Shown: positions 37,277 through 44,346 of the stretch, in pieces
How the letters are laid out: every line of letters begins with the position of its first letter
Numbering within the stretch: the stretch's first letter is position 1
Assembly: GCA_963844845.1 (NCBI GenBank)
Contig: CAWJPW010000008.1
Span: forward strand, 124,001-188,000
DNA from: CAWJPW01 sp963844845
GTDB taxonomy: Bacteria; Acidobacteriota; Thermoanaerobaculia; Thermoanaerobaculales; Sulfomarinibacteraceae
Length of the DNA: 64,000 nucleotides
Reading direction: 5' to 3'
Notes under the pieces: generated by a model
The model's database searches: none
Seen by the model: the letters and a program-made list of their open reading frames with translations, nothing else
What the model was told of the DNA's origin: nothing
Position numbers and translations under genes: made by a program

Positions 37277-37304
37277 TTGACATCGGAGAGGCTCGAGCAT
37301 ACCT
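37277..37304 (+). promoter_or_regulatory. Candidate promoter for the small dimeric-barrel gene
   Basis: A perfect TTGACA at 37277-37282 is followed after 15-16 bases by CATACC/ATACCT, a weak -10. It sits about 55 bases upstream of the ATG at 37360. It lies in the 229-base gap after the acyltransferase gene, which otherwise shows nothing. Confidence 0.35.
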
Positions 37305-37359
37305 TCAAAACTGCCCGCCTGGAGTGCGAGTGCCATCGGCAGAAACGGGGGAAAACAGC

Positions 37360-37629
37360 ATGGCGACTCTCTTCGTGCGACACAACGTGGCCGACTTCGA
37401 GACCTGGAAGAAGGCCTACGACGCCTTCGACGCCGAGCGGCTGTCCATGGGCGTGACCGGTCACAGCGTCTACCAGGCCGATGGCGACCCCTGCGACATC
37501 ACGGTGTACCACCACTTCGACAGCATGCAGAAGGCAAAGGCCTTCGTCGAAAGCCCCCGCGTCAGGGAGGTCATGCAGCAGGCCGGCGTCCGGGGCACGC
37601 CCGACGCCTGGTTCACCAACCGGGTGTAG
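37360..37629 (+). CDS. Small dimeric alpha-beta barrel (ABM/EthD-like) protein
   Basis: 89 residues, ferredoxin-like alpha+beta fold typical of the dimeric alpha-beta barrel superfamily (LFVRHNVADFETWKKAYDAF; ITVYHHFDSMQKAKAFVESP). No catalytic residue pattern identifies a monooxygenase. ATG 37360 follows gggggaaaacagc. It is a stand-alone gene. Confidence 0.8.
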   Translation: MATLFVRHNVADFETWKKAYDAFDAERLSMGVTGHSVYQADGDPCDITVYHHFDSMQKAKAFVESPRVREVMQQAGVRGTPDAWFTNRV

Positions 37630-37691
37630 GCGCCTGCCTGGATCGGCGCCGCGCCTGCCGCGCCGCGCCGGTCGCTCCCCGGCAACCGGGC

Positions 37692-37868
37692 TCAGTGCGT
37701 CGATGGCCGGTCCGCGAGGTCGGCGGCCACCGCCACCAGGTGGGTGAGCTCGGCGATCTCCCGCACCGGCAGCTCGCCCCAGTAGCGCGCCGCCACGGTG
37801 TCGCGCAGCGCCTCGGATAGCTCGAGCACGGCGCGCCGCAGGCGCTCGTCCTCCTGCTCCCGCGGCAC
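37692..37868 (-). pseudogene. Fragment resembling sigma-70 region 4
   Basis: 58 codons from a GTG at 37868 read EDERLRRAVLELSEALRDTV then AARYWGELPVREIAELTHL, which matches the first two helices of an ECF sigma-70 region 4 (LPxxxRxxxxLRYWEGLxxREIAEL). The recognition helix expected next (PxGTVKSR) is absent; the frame ends ADLADRPSTH. No region 2 lies upstream. Either a decayed sigma gene or a chance resemblance. Confidence 0.35.
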
Positions 37869-38000
37869 ATCGCCCGTCCCCTCGTTCAGCTGCGGCAGAC
37901 CGGTCAGGCCGGGAGGATGAAGGAGCGGGAGCGACCGGAAGGTCGAGCCCCCCAGGCACCTGGCACGGGGGGGCCACGGCCTGCCGGCCCGCTGATGAGC

Positions 38001-38006
38001 GACAAT
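38001..38006 (+). promoter_or_regulatory. -10-like GACAAT upstream of the DUF4442 gene
   Basis: GCGACAATCG recurs here, 20 bases before the ATG at 38027, with the ribosome site ggtggagg in between. It is identical to the boxes at 8809 and 35662. Confidence 0.35.
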
Positions 38007-38026
38007 CGAGTGGTGGAGGCACTCGG

Positions 38027-38500
38027 ATGATCGCCCGGCTCAAGCGACTCGTGGGTACACATCGGGCCCTGAAATGGGTCCTCCGCTTCTACCCGCCCTA
38101 CCTCGGCGCCGGAGTGTGGGTGCGGCGCATCAACCGCGACCTCTCGCGCATCGAGGTGGTGATGCCGCTGCGCTTCTACAACCGCAACTACGTGGGGACC
38201 CACTTCGGCGGCTCGCTCTACTCCATGTGCGACCCCTTCCTCATGCTGATGCTCATCGAGCGGCTGGGCCGTGGCTACGTGGTGTGGGACAAGGCCGCCA
38301 CGATCCGCTTTCGCCGGCCCGGCCGAGGGCGGGTCCGAGCGGTCTTCGAGGTCGACGACGAGCGGCTGGCGGCGATCCGCCGCCGCGCCGACGAGGACGG
38401 ACGCACCGACGAGGTCTTCACGGTGGCCGTGAACGGAGCCGACGGCGAGGTTGTGGCGGAGGTGGAGAAGACGATCTACGTACGGCGCCACGATACTTGA
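38027..38500 (+). CDS. DUF4442 hotdog-fold thioesterase-like protein
   Basis: 157 residues of the DUF4442/YiiD-C-like group (hotdog fold). Family marks are PPYLGAGVWVRRINRDLSRIEV, then NRNYVGTHFGGSLYSMCDPF, where the HFGG.L..M.D pattern sits at the hotdog active-site helix. Members are presumed acyl-CoA thioesterases, but this has not been shown generally. ATG 38027 has ggtggagg upstream. It begins a same-strand group with the ferritin-like and MtfA genes. Confidence 0.85.
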   Translation: MIARLKRLVGTHRALKWVLRFYPPYLGAGVWVRRINRDLSRIEVVMPLRFYNRNYVGTHFGGSLYSMCDPFLMLMLIERLGRGYVVWDKAATIRFRRPGRGRVRAVFEVDDERLAAIRRRADEDGRTDEVFTVAVNGADGEVVAEVEKTIYVRRHDT

Positions 38501-38581
38501 GCCCAGCCCAGGCGCCCCCTCCGCGCGCGTGCCAGGTGGGCTCGCATGCGCTACCTTGGTTGCGAAAAGGAGCTTCACATC

Positions 38582-38836
38582 ATGATAGACGACACGACCG
38601 AAAGGACGGCGAAGCTCTTCGCGATGTTCAAGGTGGCCATCGAGGACGAGCGCCGGGCCCAGACCATGTACCGCGAGGTCCTGCGCGTCTGCCACGACGA
38701 GGTGATGCAGACGGTGGTCGAGGACCTCTATCACGACGAGGTCCGCCACGAGGAGAAGCTGCTCGCCCAGTACCGCCGCCTGCGCGACCTCGTGGGTGGC
38801 GAGGACGACGAAGCCGCGATGCCCACGCCGCGGTGA
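38582..38836 (+). CDS. Small ferritin-like / rubrerythrin-type helical protein
   Basis: 84 residues, two long helices with carboxylate/His pairs (IEDERRAQTMYREVLRVC; LYHDEVRHEEKLLAQYRRL), giving ExxR...EV and DEVRHEE motifs of half a diiron bundle. It would have to dimerise to form a full four-helix site. ATG 38582 is nine bases after aaggag; ATG 38546 would add 12 residues without a ribosome site. Its stop overlaps the MtfA start by four bases, so the two are coupled. Confidence 0.75.
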   Translation: MIDDTTERTAKLFAMFKVAIEDERRAQTMYREVLRVCHDEVMQTVVEDLYHDEVRHEEKLLAQYRRLRDLVGGEDDEAAMPTPR

Positions 38837-39723
38837 GCAGCGGTGGGCTGATGCTCGGGCTTCTGCGCAGACGCCGGCGCGCTCGGGTGCTCTCCCGACC
38901 CTTCCCGCAGGAGTGGCGGATCCGGCTGGAGCTCGACGTGGCCCTGTGGCATGCGGTCCCGGTGGAGCTTCGGGCCCGGCTCGAGGACGATCTGAGGGTC
39001 TTCATGGCCGAGCGCTCGTGGGAACCGTGTGGCGGCCTCGTTCTCGACGACGAGATGCGCGCGGTGATCGCGGCGCAGGCGTGCGTCCTCTCCTTGGGCC
39101 GCTCGGTTGACGCCTTCGACCACGTACGCTCGATCCTCGTATACCCCCACACCTACTGGGCGACCGACGAGTGGGAGGACGAGGCCGGAATCGTCACCGA
39201 GGAGCTCGACCAGCGCCAGGGCGAGGCGTCGGAGCGCGGCACCGTCGTGCTGTCCTGGCGGGAGGTCGTCACCGACGCACGCACCCTCAACGGCCGCAAC
39301 CTGGTGCTCCACGAGATGGCGCACCAGATCGATCTGCTCGATTCCCTTCCCACCGGCTCCGCCGCGCCGGCGCGTCTGCGCGACACCTTCATCGCCCTGT
39401 TCGATGCCTTCCGCGCCGAGGTGGAGGCCGGCCGTCGAGTGAAGGGGCTCGACGCCTACGGTGCCGAGGACGAGGCCGAGTTCTTCGCCGTGGCCACCGA
39501 GGCCTTCTTCGAGCGCGGGGCCTCACTCAGGGCGAACCACCCGGAGCTCTACGAGGTGCTGGCGGGCTACTACAACCTCGACCCGGCGGCGTGGCCGCCG
39601 CCCCTGTGTGGCGCTCTCACCGGCAAGAGCGGACGTGAGCGCCGTCGCCGGCGCCGTGCCGAGGAGCGCCGCCTGCGCAAGCAGGAGCAGAGCGACCCAC
39701 CCCACGGCGTGCCGGGCGGGTGA
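38833..39723 (+). CDS. mtfA: MtfA-type zinc peptidase (M90)
   Basis: 296 residues of the MtfA family: HExxH zinc site in LVLHEMAHQID (H160, E161, H164), the downstream EDEAEFFAVATEAFFE segment that supplies the third ligand, and the NHPELYEVLAGYYNLDPAAW C-terminal motif. In E. coli MtfA is a cytosolic aminopeptidase that binds the regulator Mlc; no Mlc or glucose PTS gene is near here, so the same control is not implied. GTG 38833 overlaps the upstream stop (GTGA); ATG 38851 is an in-frame alternative. Confidence 0.9.
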   Translation: MSSGGLMLGLLRRRRRARVLSRPFPQEWRIRLELDVALWHAVPVELRARLEDDLRVFMAERSWEPCGGLVLDDEMRAVIAAQACVLSLGRSVDAFDHVRSILVYPHTYWATDEWEDEAGIVTEELDQRQGEASERGTVVLSWREVVTDARTLNGRNLVLHEMAHQIDLLDSLPTGSAAPARLRDTFIALFDAFRAEVEAGRRVKGLDAYGAEDEAEFFAVATEAFFERGASLRANHPELYEVLAGYYNLDPAAWPPPLCGALTGKSGRERRRRRRAEERRLRKQEQSDPPHGVPGG

Positions 39724-39733
39724 TCGCCAGAGG

Positions 39734-41950
39734 CTACTTCGACCCAGCCCTTCCCAGCATGCCCAGCTGATCCATGAGGAAGGCGTCGATGTGCGCGCTG
39801 GTGGCGATGCGCTGGTCGAGGCTGGCGTCGAGGCCGTGGCCGGCGCTGTAGTCGACCCGTAGCAGCACCGGCTCCCCCGAGGTGGTGTCGGCCTGCAGCC
39901 GCGCCGCGAGCTTGCGCGAGTTCATGGGATCCACCCGGGGGTCGTTGGCGCCGGCGGTGAGGAGCACCGCCGGGTAGCGCGTGCCGGGCTCGACGTGGTG
40001 GTACGGCGAGTAGGCGTAGAGCGCCCGGAAGTCGGCCTCGTCCGTGACGGTGCCGTACTCGGGCACGTTGAACTGTCCGTTGGGGGTGAGCTCGTTGCGC
40101 AGCATGTCGTAGACGCCCACCGCCGAGACCGCCGCCTTCTGCATCGCCGGGTGCTGGGTGATCATCGCGCCCATGAGGATGCCCCCGTTGGAGCCGCCGA
40201 TGATCGCCAGCCGCTCGGGGTGCGTGTAGCCGTTGTCCACCAGCCAGCCCAGCACCGCGGCGAAGTCGTCGAAGGTGTTCTGCTTGTTTCGCCCGCTGCC
40301 TTGACGGTGCCAGTCCTCCCCGTACTCGCCGCCACCGCGCACACCGGCCTCGACGAACACGCCGCCGTGGTCGAGCCAGATCCGCAGGGTGGGGTCGAAG
40401 TGCGGCGTCCGCGAGATCCCGTAGCCGCCGTAGGCGGTGGCCAGCAGCGGATTGTCTCCGTCGCGCTCGGTGCCCTTCCTCATGACGATCACGAATGGCA
40501 CCCGGGCGCCATCCTCAGACTCGGCGAAGTGACGCTCCACCACGGCGTCGGCGAAGCTCACGGGGGCCTCCGAGCGCATGGCGGTGACTCGGGTCTCGCC
40601 GCTGGCCGGGTCGAAGAGGTACCAGGCGGCGGGATCGGTGTAGCTGGTGCGCCAGAAGAGCACGCCCCGGTCGGCGAAGGTCCGCAGCCCGGCCACGGTG
40701 GACACGGTGGGAAGCGAGGGGCCGGCGGCCGGCTCACCGGAGGGGAGCCGGAAGGTCCGCAGCTCGGTGGGCCCGCCCACCTGGTAGGTGGCGTAGAGAC
40801 GATGAGCGGTGGGGACGAAGCTGTTGCCGAAGTAGAAGTCCCACTGCAGCGCGCCCTCCTGCTCGGGCACCACGACCGTGGCGGGTGCAAGGGTGGTGGC
40901 GTCGGCGGGCAGGCGCAGGATCTTGCCCCGGGGGGCGTCCTTCAGCGAGATGAGGTAGAGCGCTCCGTCGGGCCCGAACTCGGCCCCGGTGATCTGGTCG
41001 TCGTAGGTTGTGAGCTGGGTCCAGCGGCCGTCGGGGGTGTGCAGGTAGTGCTGGAAGCGCCCGCTGTCGCCCTCCTGGACGACGGCGAGGAGACGGTCGG
41101 TGGCCGCGCACGGAACCAGCAGGGTCTCGGCGATGCGCGGGAAGTCGCGGCCGAGCTCGTAGCGGTCCTGCGCCACCGGCGTACCGAGGCGGTGGAACCA
41201 CACCTGTTGGTAGAAGCTGAGGTCGGCGGTGTCGCGCTCGCCCGGGTGCGGGTAGCGGGTGTAGAAGAGACCGCTGCCGTCGGACGTCCAACGGGCGTCG
41301 CCGCCGGCGGTGCCGTTCTGGACTCGCGGGATGACCTCGAAGCGCTCCTGGCCGGTGGCGACGTCGAAGACGTGCAGGTCGCCGGCCTCGGTGCCGGCCT
41401 TGGACAGGCTCACCGCCACCAGCTTCCCGTCCGGCGAGGGCCGGAACCAGTCGATGGCGGTGAGGCCCTCGGGGTCGAGCTGGTTGGGGTCGACCACCGC
41501 CTGGGCGTCGGCCACCGCGTCGGGACCGTCGGCCACCACCAGGAAGGGCTGCTGCTTGGGGGGCTCGGTCTTCATGAGGAAGAGCCGGCCGGCGGCCTCG
41601 GTTGGGCTGCCCCACCGTACGGTCTTGGCGCGGAGGATCTCGCCCAGGCGCTGCTCGAGCTCCTTCTCGCCGGGAATCCCGTCGAGGTAGGCGCGGGCGA
41701 CCTGGTCCTGCTGCTTCATCCAGCTCTGCACCGCGGGGTCGCCGCCGTCCTCGAGCCAGCGGTAGGGGTCGCTCACCCGGGTCCCGAAGTAGGTGTCGGT
41801 GACCGGTTTTTCGGGGGTCACGGGGAGCTCCGCGCGGAGCTTCTGCCAGCGTGCCTCCGGCGTCCCCGCCATGTCCGTCCTGCCCGACCCAGGGCCCTGA
41901 GCCGCACAGCCGACCAACACCATCATCCCCACCAACAGAGCACTTCGCAT
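39734..41950 (-). CDS. Prolyl oligopeptidase (S9A), predicted lipoprotein
   Basis: 738 residues. N-terminus MRSALLVGMMVLVGCAAQ has a lipobox (LVGC) for lipid attachment. A seven-bladed propeller (about 70-440) is followed by the alpha/beta-hydrolase domain with triad S587 (GGSNGG), D670 (ANDPRVDP) and H705 (SAGHGLD). The S9A hallmark RGGGEYGEDWH is present. It cleaves short peptides after proline in the periplasm. ATG 41950 is preceded by gaggaggacgacac. It converges with mtfA, with ten bases between the stops, and no terminator hairpin is seen there. Confidence 0.93.
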   Translation of the reverse strand: MRSALLVGMMVLVGCAAQGPGSGRTDMAGTPEARWQKLRAELPVTPEKPVTDTYFGTRVSDPYRWLEDGGDPAVQSWMKQQDQVARAYLDGIPGEKELEQRLGEILRAKTVRWGSPTEAAGRLFLMKTEPPKQQPFLVVADGPDAVADAQAVVDPNQLDPEGLTAIDWFRPSPDGKLVAVSLSKAGTEAGDLHVFDVATGQERFEVIPRVQNGTAGGDARWTSDGSGLFYTRYPHPGERDTADLSFYQQVWFHRLGTPVAQDRYELGRDFPRIAETLLVPCAATDRLLAVVQEGDSGRFQHYLHTPDGRWTQLTTYDDQITGAEFGPDGALYLISLKDAPRGKILRLPADATTLAPATVVVPEQEGALQWDFYFGNSFVPTAHRLYATYQVGGPTELRTFRLPSGEPAAGPSLPTVSTVAGLRTFADRGVLFWRTSYTDPAAWYLFDPASGETRVTAMRSEAPVSFADAVVERHFAESEDGARVPFVIVMRKGTERDGDNPLLATAYGGYGISRTPHFDPTLRIWLDHGGVFVEAGVRGGGEYGEDWHRQGSGRNKQNTFDDFAAVLGWLVDNGYTHPERLAIIGGSNGGILMGAMITQHPAMQKAAVSAVGVYDMLRNELTPNGQFNVPEYGTVTDEADFRALYAYSPYHHVEPGTRYPAVLLTAGANDPRVDPMNSRKLAARLQADTTSGEPVLLRVDYSAGHGLDASLDQRIATSAHIDAFLMDQLGMLGRAGSK

Positions 41951-42302
41951 GTGTCGTCCTCCTCAGCGGTCTGCGCCGCCCTGGGGCTCCTGAGCCGTGC
42001 GGCCGCCCAGACCGTCGCTGGACAAGGGTATGGCGTCCGCGGCCGTGCCGCAACGCGGCCGGCCAGGAGCATCGCCCGCCTGGGGGGACCAGCGCGCAGT
42101 GAACGAGGCTTGCGCCTGGAAAGGGGACGACTAATATTAATACCTATGATCATTCATGAATCACCCTTCGCGGCGCCCCAAGGCGCCGAACATCTGGCCT
42201 CGAAAGGAAACCCGCACCCACGCCGGCGCGCGGCACACTCGCCCTCGAAAGCGGAGTGAACTCGACCGACTCGGTGCATGACAGGAAGGGAAGAGAGACG
42301 AG
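41951..42302 (+). other. Intergenic region with candidate promoter (42110-42137)
   Basis: 352 bases between divergent genes. TTGCGC at 42110-42115 and TAATAT at 42132-42137 are 16 bases apart in a short AT-rich island that includes the imperfect palindrome TGATCATTCATGAATCA (42148-42164). A hairpin GGCGCC-CCAA-GGCGCC follows at 42172-42187. These fit a promoter and leader for the secreted gene at 42303. No gene is evident in the region. Confidence 0.4.
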
Positions 42303-42761
42303 ATGAGAATCACAGCTCACGGATCGGTTCTTTTCGTGGCCCTGCTGGCGGCCAGCACCGCGGCGGCGGCAGCCCCGGCGCGGACCGCCGCGTCCGGCAC
42401 CGTCCGGGTGATCCGCCAGCCGGCCACAACCGCGCCCGCCGACCGCAGCGGCGAGGCTGCATCCAGCGACGCGTCCCGGGCGCCGAGCGCTACGTTCACT
42501 TGCACTCCAAGCGGCGTGGGGGTGTTCGAGACTCGCATCCACGTTCACTGCACCACGGCGGACGCCAACGGAGTGTCCTACTTCGCCTACCGGAACACAG
42601 ATGCGGCACAGACGGCACGAATTCTCAGCGTCCTCCTGGTCGCCTATACGACCAACAGCTACGTAATCATCTACTACGACCCCGCCGACACCAGCGGCAC
42701 GGCCTGGGGATGCCAAGCGGGGGACTGCCGGGTGTTCACCGGCGCGTCGATGGTGAAGTAG
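42303..42761 (+). CDS. Small secreted protein of unknown function
   Basis: 152 residues: signal peptide to about 23, an Ala/Ser/Thr/Arg-rich spacer, then a compact domain (FTCTPSGVGVFETRIHVHCT; VVA-type strand and VIIYYDPADTSGTAWGCQAG) with four cysteines that could form two disulfides. ATG 42303 follows ggaagggaagag. It is followed seven bases later by the D-G-F-E carrier protein, suggesting joint expression. I recognise the YYDPADTSGTA pattern from other secreted hypothetical proteins but know no function. Confidence 0.7.
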   Translation: MRITAHGSVLFVALLAASTAAAAAPARTAASGTVRVIRQPATTAPADRSGEAASSDASRAPSATFTCTPSGVGVFETRIHVHCTTADANGVSYFAYRNTDAAQTARILSVLLVAYTTNSYVIIYYDPADTSGTAWGCQAGDCRVFTGASMVK

Positions 42762-42768
42762 GCGCGCC

Positions 42769-43092
42769 ATGGATGCCACCGGAGCTCCTCCGTACGCCCC
42801 TGCCGGCGATCGCCGGCGGAGGCTGTCGCTCCTCCTCGCCATCGTGGCGCTTGCCGCTCTGGTCGGCGCAGCGGCACTCGCTGCGCCCGCCGCGCCACCT
42901 CCGGCCGCCGCCGGAGTCGGTGGAGCCGGCACGGCCGCGAGCCCGGCTCTCATAGCGACTCCTGGACCGACTCCTGGACCGGAGGCAACGCTCGCAGCCA
43001 CCACGATGCTTCTCGACGACTCGGCGCGGTACATCTTCGAGGACGGTTTCGAGGGCGACAGCACAGCCCGCTGGTCCCAACACTCACCCTGA
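42769..43092 (+). CDS. Minimal secreted protein ending in the D-G-F-E motif
   Basis: 107 residues that consist of a basic N-terminus, one membrane/signal segment (LSLLLAIVALAALVGAAALA), an Ala/Pro/Gly/Thr-rich spacer of about 45 residues and a C-terminus DGFEGDSTARWS plus QHSP. There is no folded domain between the export signal and the tail motif. Hence it is either a motif carrier or the remnant of a longer protein. ATG 42769 is seven bases after the preceding stop, with no clear ribosome site (reinitiation likely). Confidence 0.6.
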   Translation: MDATGAPPYAPAGDRRRRLSLLLAIVALAALVGAAALAAPAAPPPAAAGVGGAGTAASPALIATPGPTPGPEATLAATTMLLDDSARYIFEDGFEGDSTARWSQHSP

Positions 43093-43305
43093 CGACTGCG
43101 CACCGTCGTCCGCGGGGCGCCTTCCGGCTTTCGACGGGGTGGACGGGGAACGGCCTCGCCGGCCTGAAGCCGCCCACCCCCGCCCGGAGGTGGCCGAGCC
43201 CCAGCGCGGCGGCCGCTACAATGTCGGTGCGCCGAGCGCCGACGGCCCTCCGCCCCTGATGACCATTCCGCCCCGGCGGCGCGCCGTAGGTGACCCGGCA
43301 GCCCG

Positions 43306-44340
43306 GTGACGGGCCAGCGCCCACTCGTGAGCTTCGTGCTCCTCGCCCACAACCAGGAGCGGTTCGTGGGCGAGGCGGTGGCGGCGGCGCTGGCGCAGAC
43401 CTACGAGCCCCTGGAGGTGGTGCTCTCGGACGACGCTTCAAGCGACGCCAGCTTCCAGATACTGAGCGAGGCGGCGGCGGCCCACCGCGGGCCGCACCGG
43501 GTGGTGCTCAACCGCAACCCGCGCAACCTCGGGGCGGCGGCGCACACCAGCTGCGCTGCCGCACTCGCCTCTGGCAGCCTGCTGGTGCTCGCTCACGGCG
43601 ATGACGTCTCGCATCGCGGCCGCACCGCCGACTGCGCAGCCGCCTTCGCGGCACGCCCTGAGCTGGCCGCGGTGATGACCCGCTCGCCGCTCATCGACGC
43701 CGACGGGAAACCCATCACCTCGTTCACGCGCCAGGGCTCGCTCTACCTCGAAGCACCGGTGGCCAGCCACGAGGCCTGCACCGCGCGCTTCGCCCGCACC
43801 TTTCGCCCGAGCCTGCTCGGAGGCGCCACCACCTGGCGACGCGACCTCTTCGACCGCTTCGGGCCCATCGACCCGGGAGTTCGCGCCGAGGACCTCGTCC
43901 TCTCCTTCCGGGCACTCCTCGCTGGCGAGGTGGCGGCGCTGGATGAGCCCGGCATCCACTATCGCATCCACGGTGCCAACCTCTCCCTCACCGACGGTCA
44001 GAGCCCCGCGAGCTGGGCGCGGGCACGGTTCAGCGAGGAGGCCCGGGTGACGTGGCTGCGGGTGCAGCAGAGTCTCTACCCGCAGATGGCGCAGGATCTC
44101 CGGTGCGCCGCCGGGCTCGGCCTCGTGGACTTCGACCCGGCGCCGCACCTCGCCTGGATGGCCAAGCGGACCGCTATCCTGGCGCTCCTGGCAGCGCAGC
44201 CGCGTCGCAACCTCCCGGGCAGGTCGCTGATCGCCGCCCGCGTCCTCGCCCGGAGGCCCGGCCTGGAGGCGGCCCGCGCAGCCCTGTTGCGGGTGCTACC
44301 GGAACGCGCCGTCACCGCCCTCCGCCGCCTCAAGCCCTGA
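43306..44340 (+). CDS. Family 2 glycosyltransferase
   Basis: 344 residues with a GT-A fold: VSFVLLAHNQERFVGEAVAA at the N-terminus, LSDDASSD nucleotide-binding Asp cluster, and the DxD-like HGDDVS metal site near residue 105. A later R-A-E-D-L-V-L-S-F segment matches the acceptor/catalytic region of GT2 enzymes. No membrane helix is seen, so it acts at the cytoplasmic face. GTG 43306 lacks a clear ribosome site. Donor and acceptor are unknown; it is not within a polysaccharide cluster, and it converges with the next gene. Confidence 0.85.
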   Translation: MTGQRPLVSFVLLAHNQERFVGEAVAAALAQTYEPLEVVLSDDASSDASFQILSEAAAAHRGPHRVVLNRNPRNLGAAAHTSCAAALASGSLLVLAHGDDVSHRGRTADCAAAFAARPELAAVMTRSPLIDADGKPITSFTRQGSLYLEAPVASHEACTARFARTFRPSLLGGATTWRRDLFDRFGPIDPGVRAEDLVLSFRALLAGEVAALDEPGIHYRIHGANLSLTDGQSPASWARARFSEEARVTWLRVQQSLYPQMAQDLRCAAGLGLVDFDPAPHLAWMAKRTAILALLAAQPRRNLPGRSLIAARVLARRPGLEAARAALLRVLPERAVTALRRLKP

Positions 44341-44346
44341 GCCGGC

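Noticed and set aside
37613..37870. Minus-strand Arg/Ser/Cys-rich open frame
   Set aside because: Shadow frame of the sigma-like fragment; no recognisable protein.
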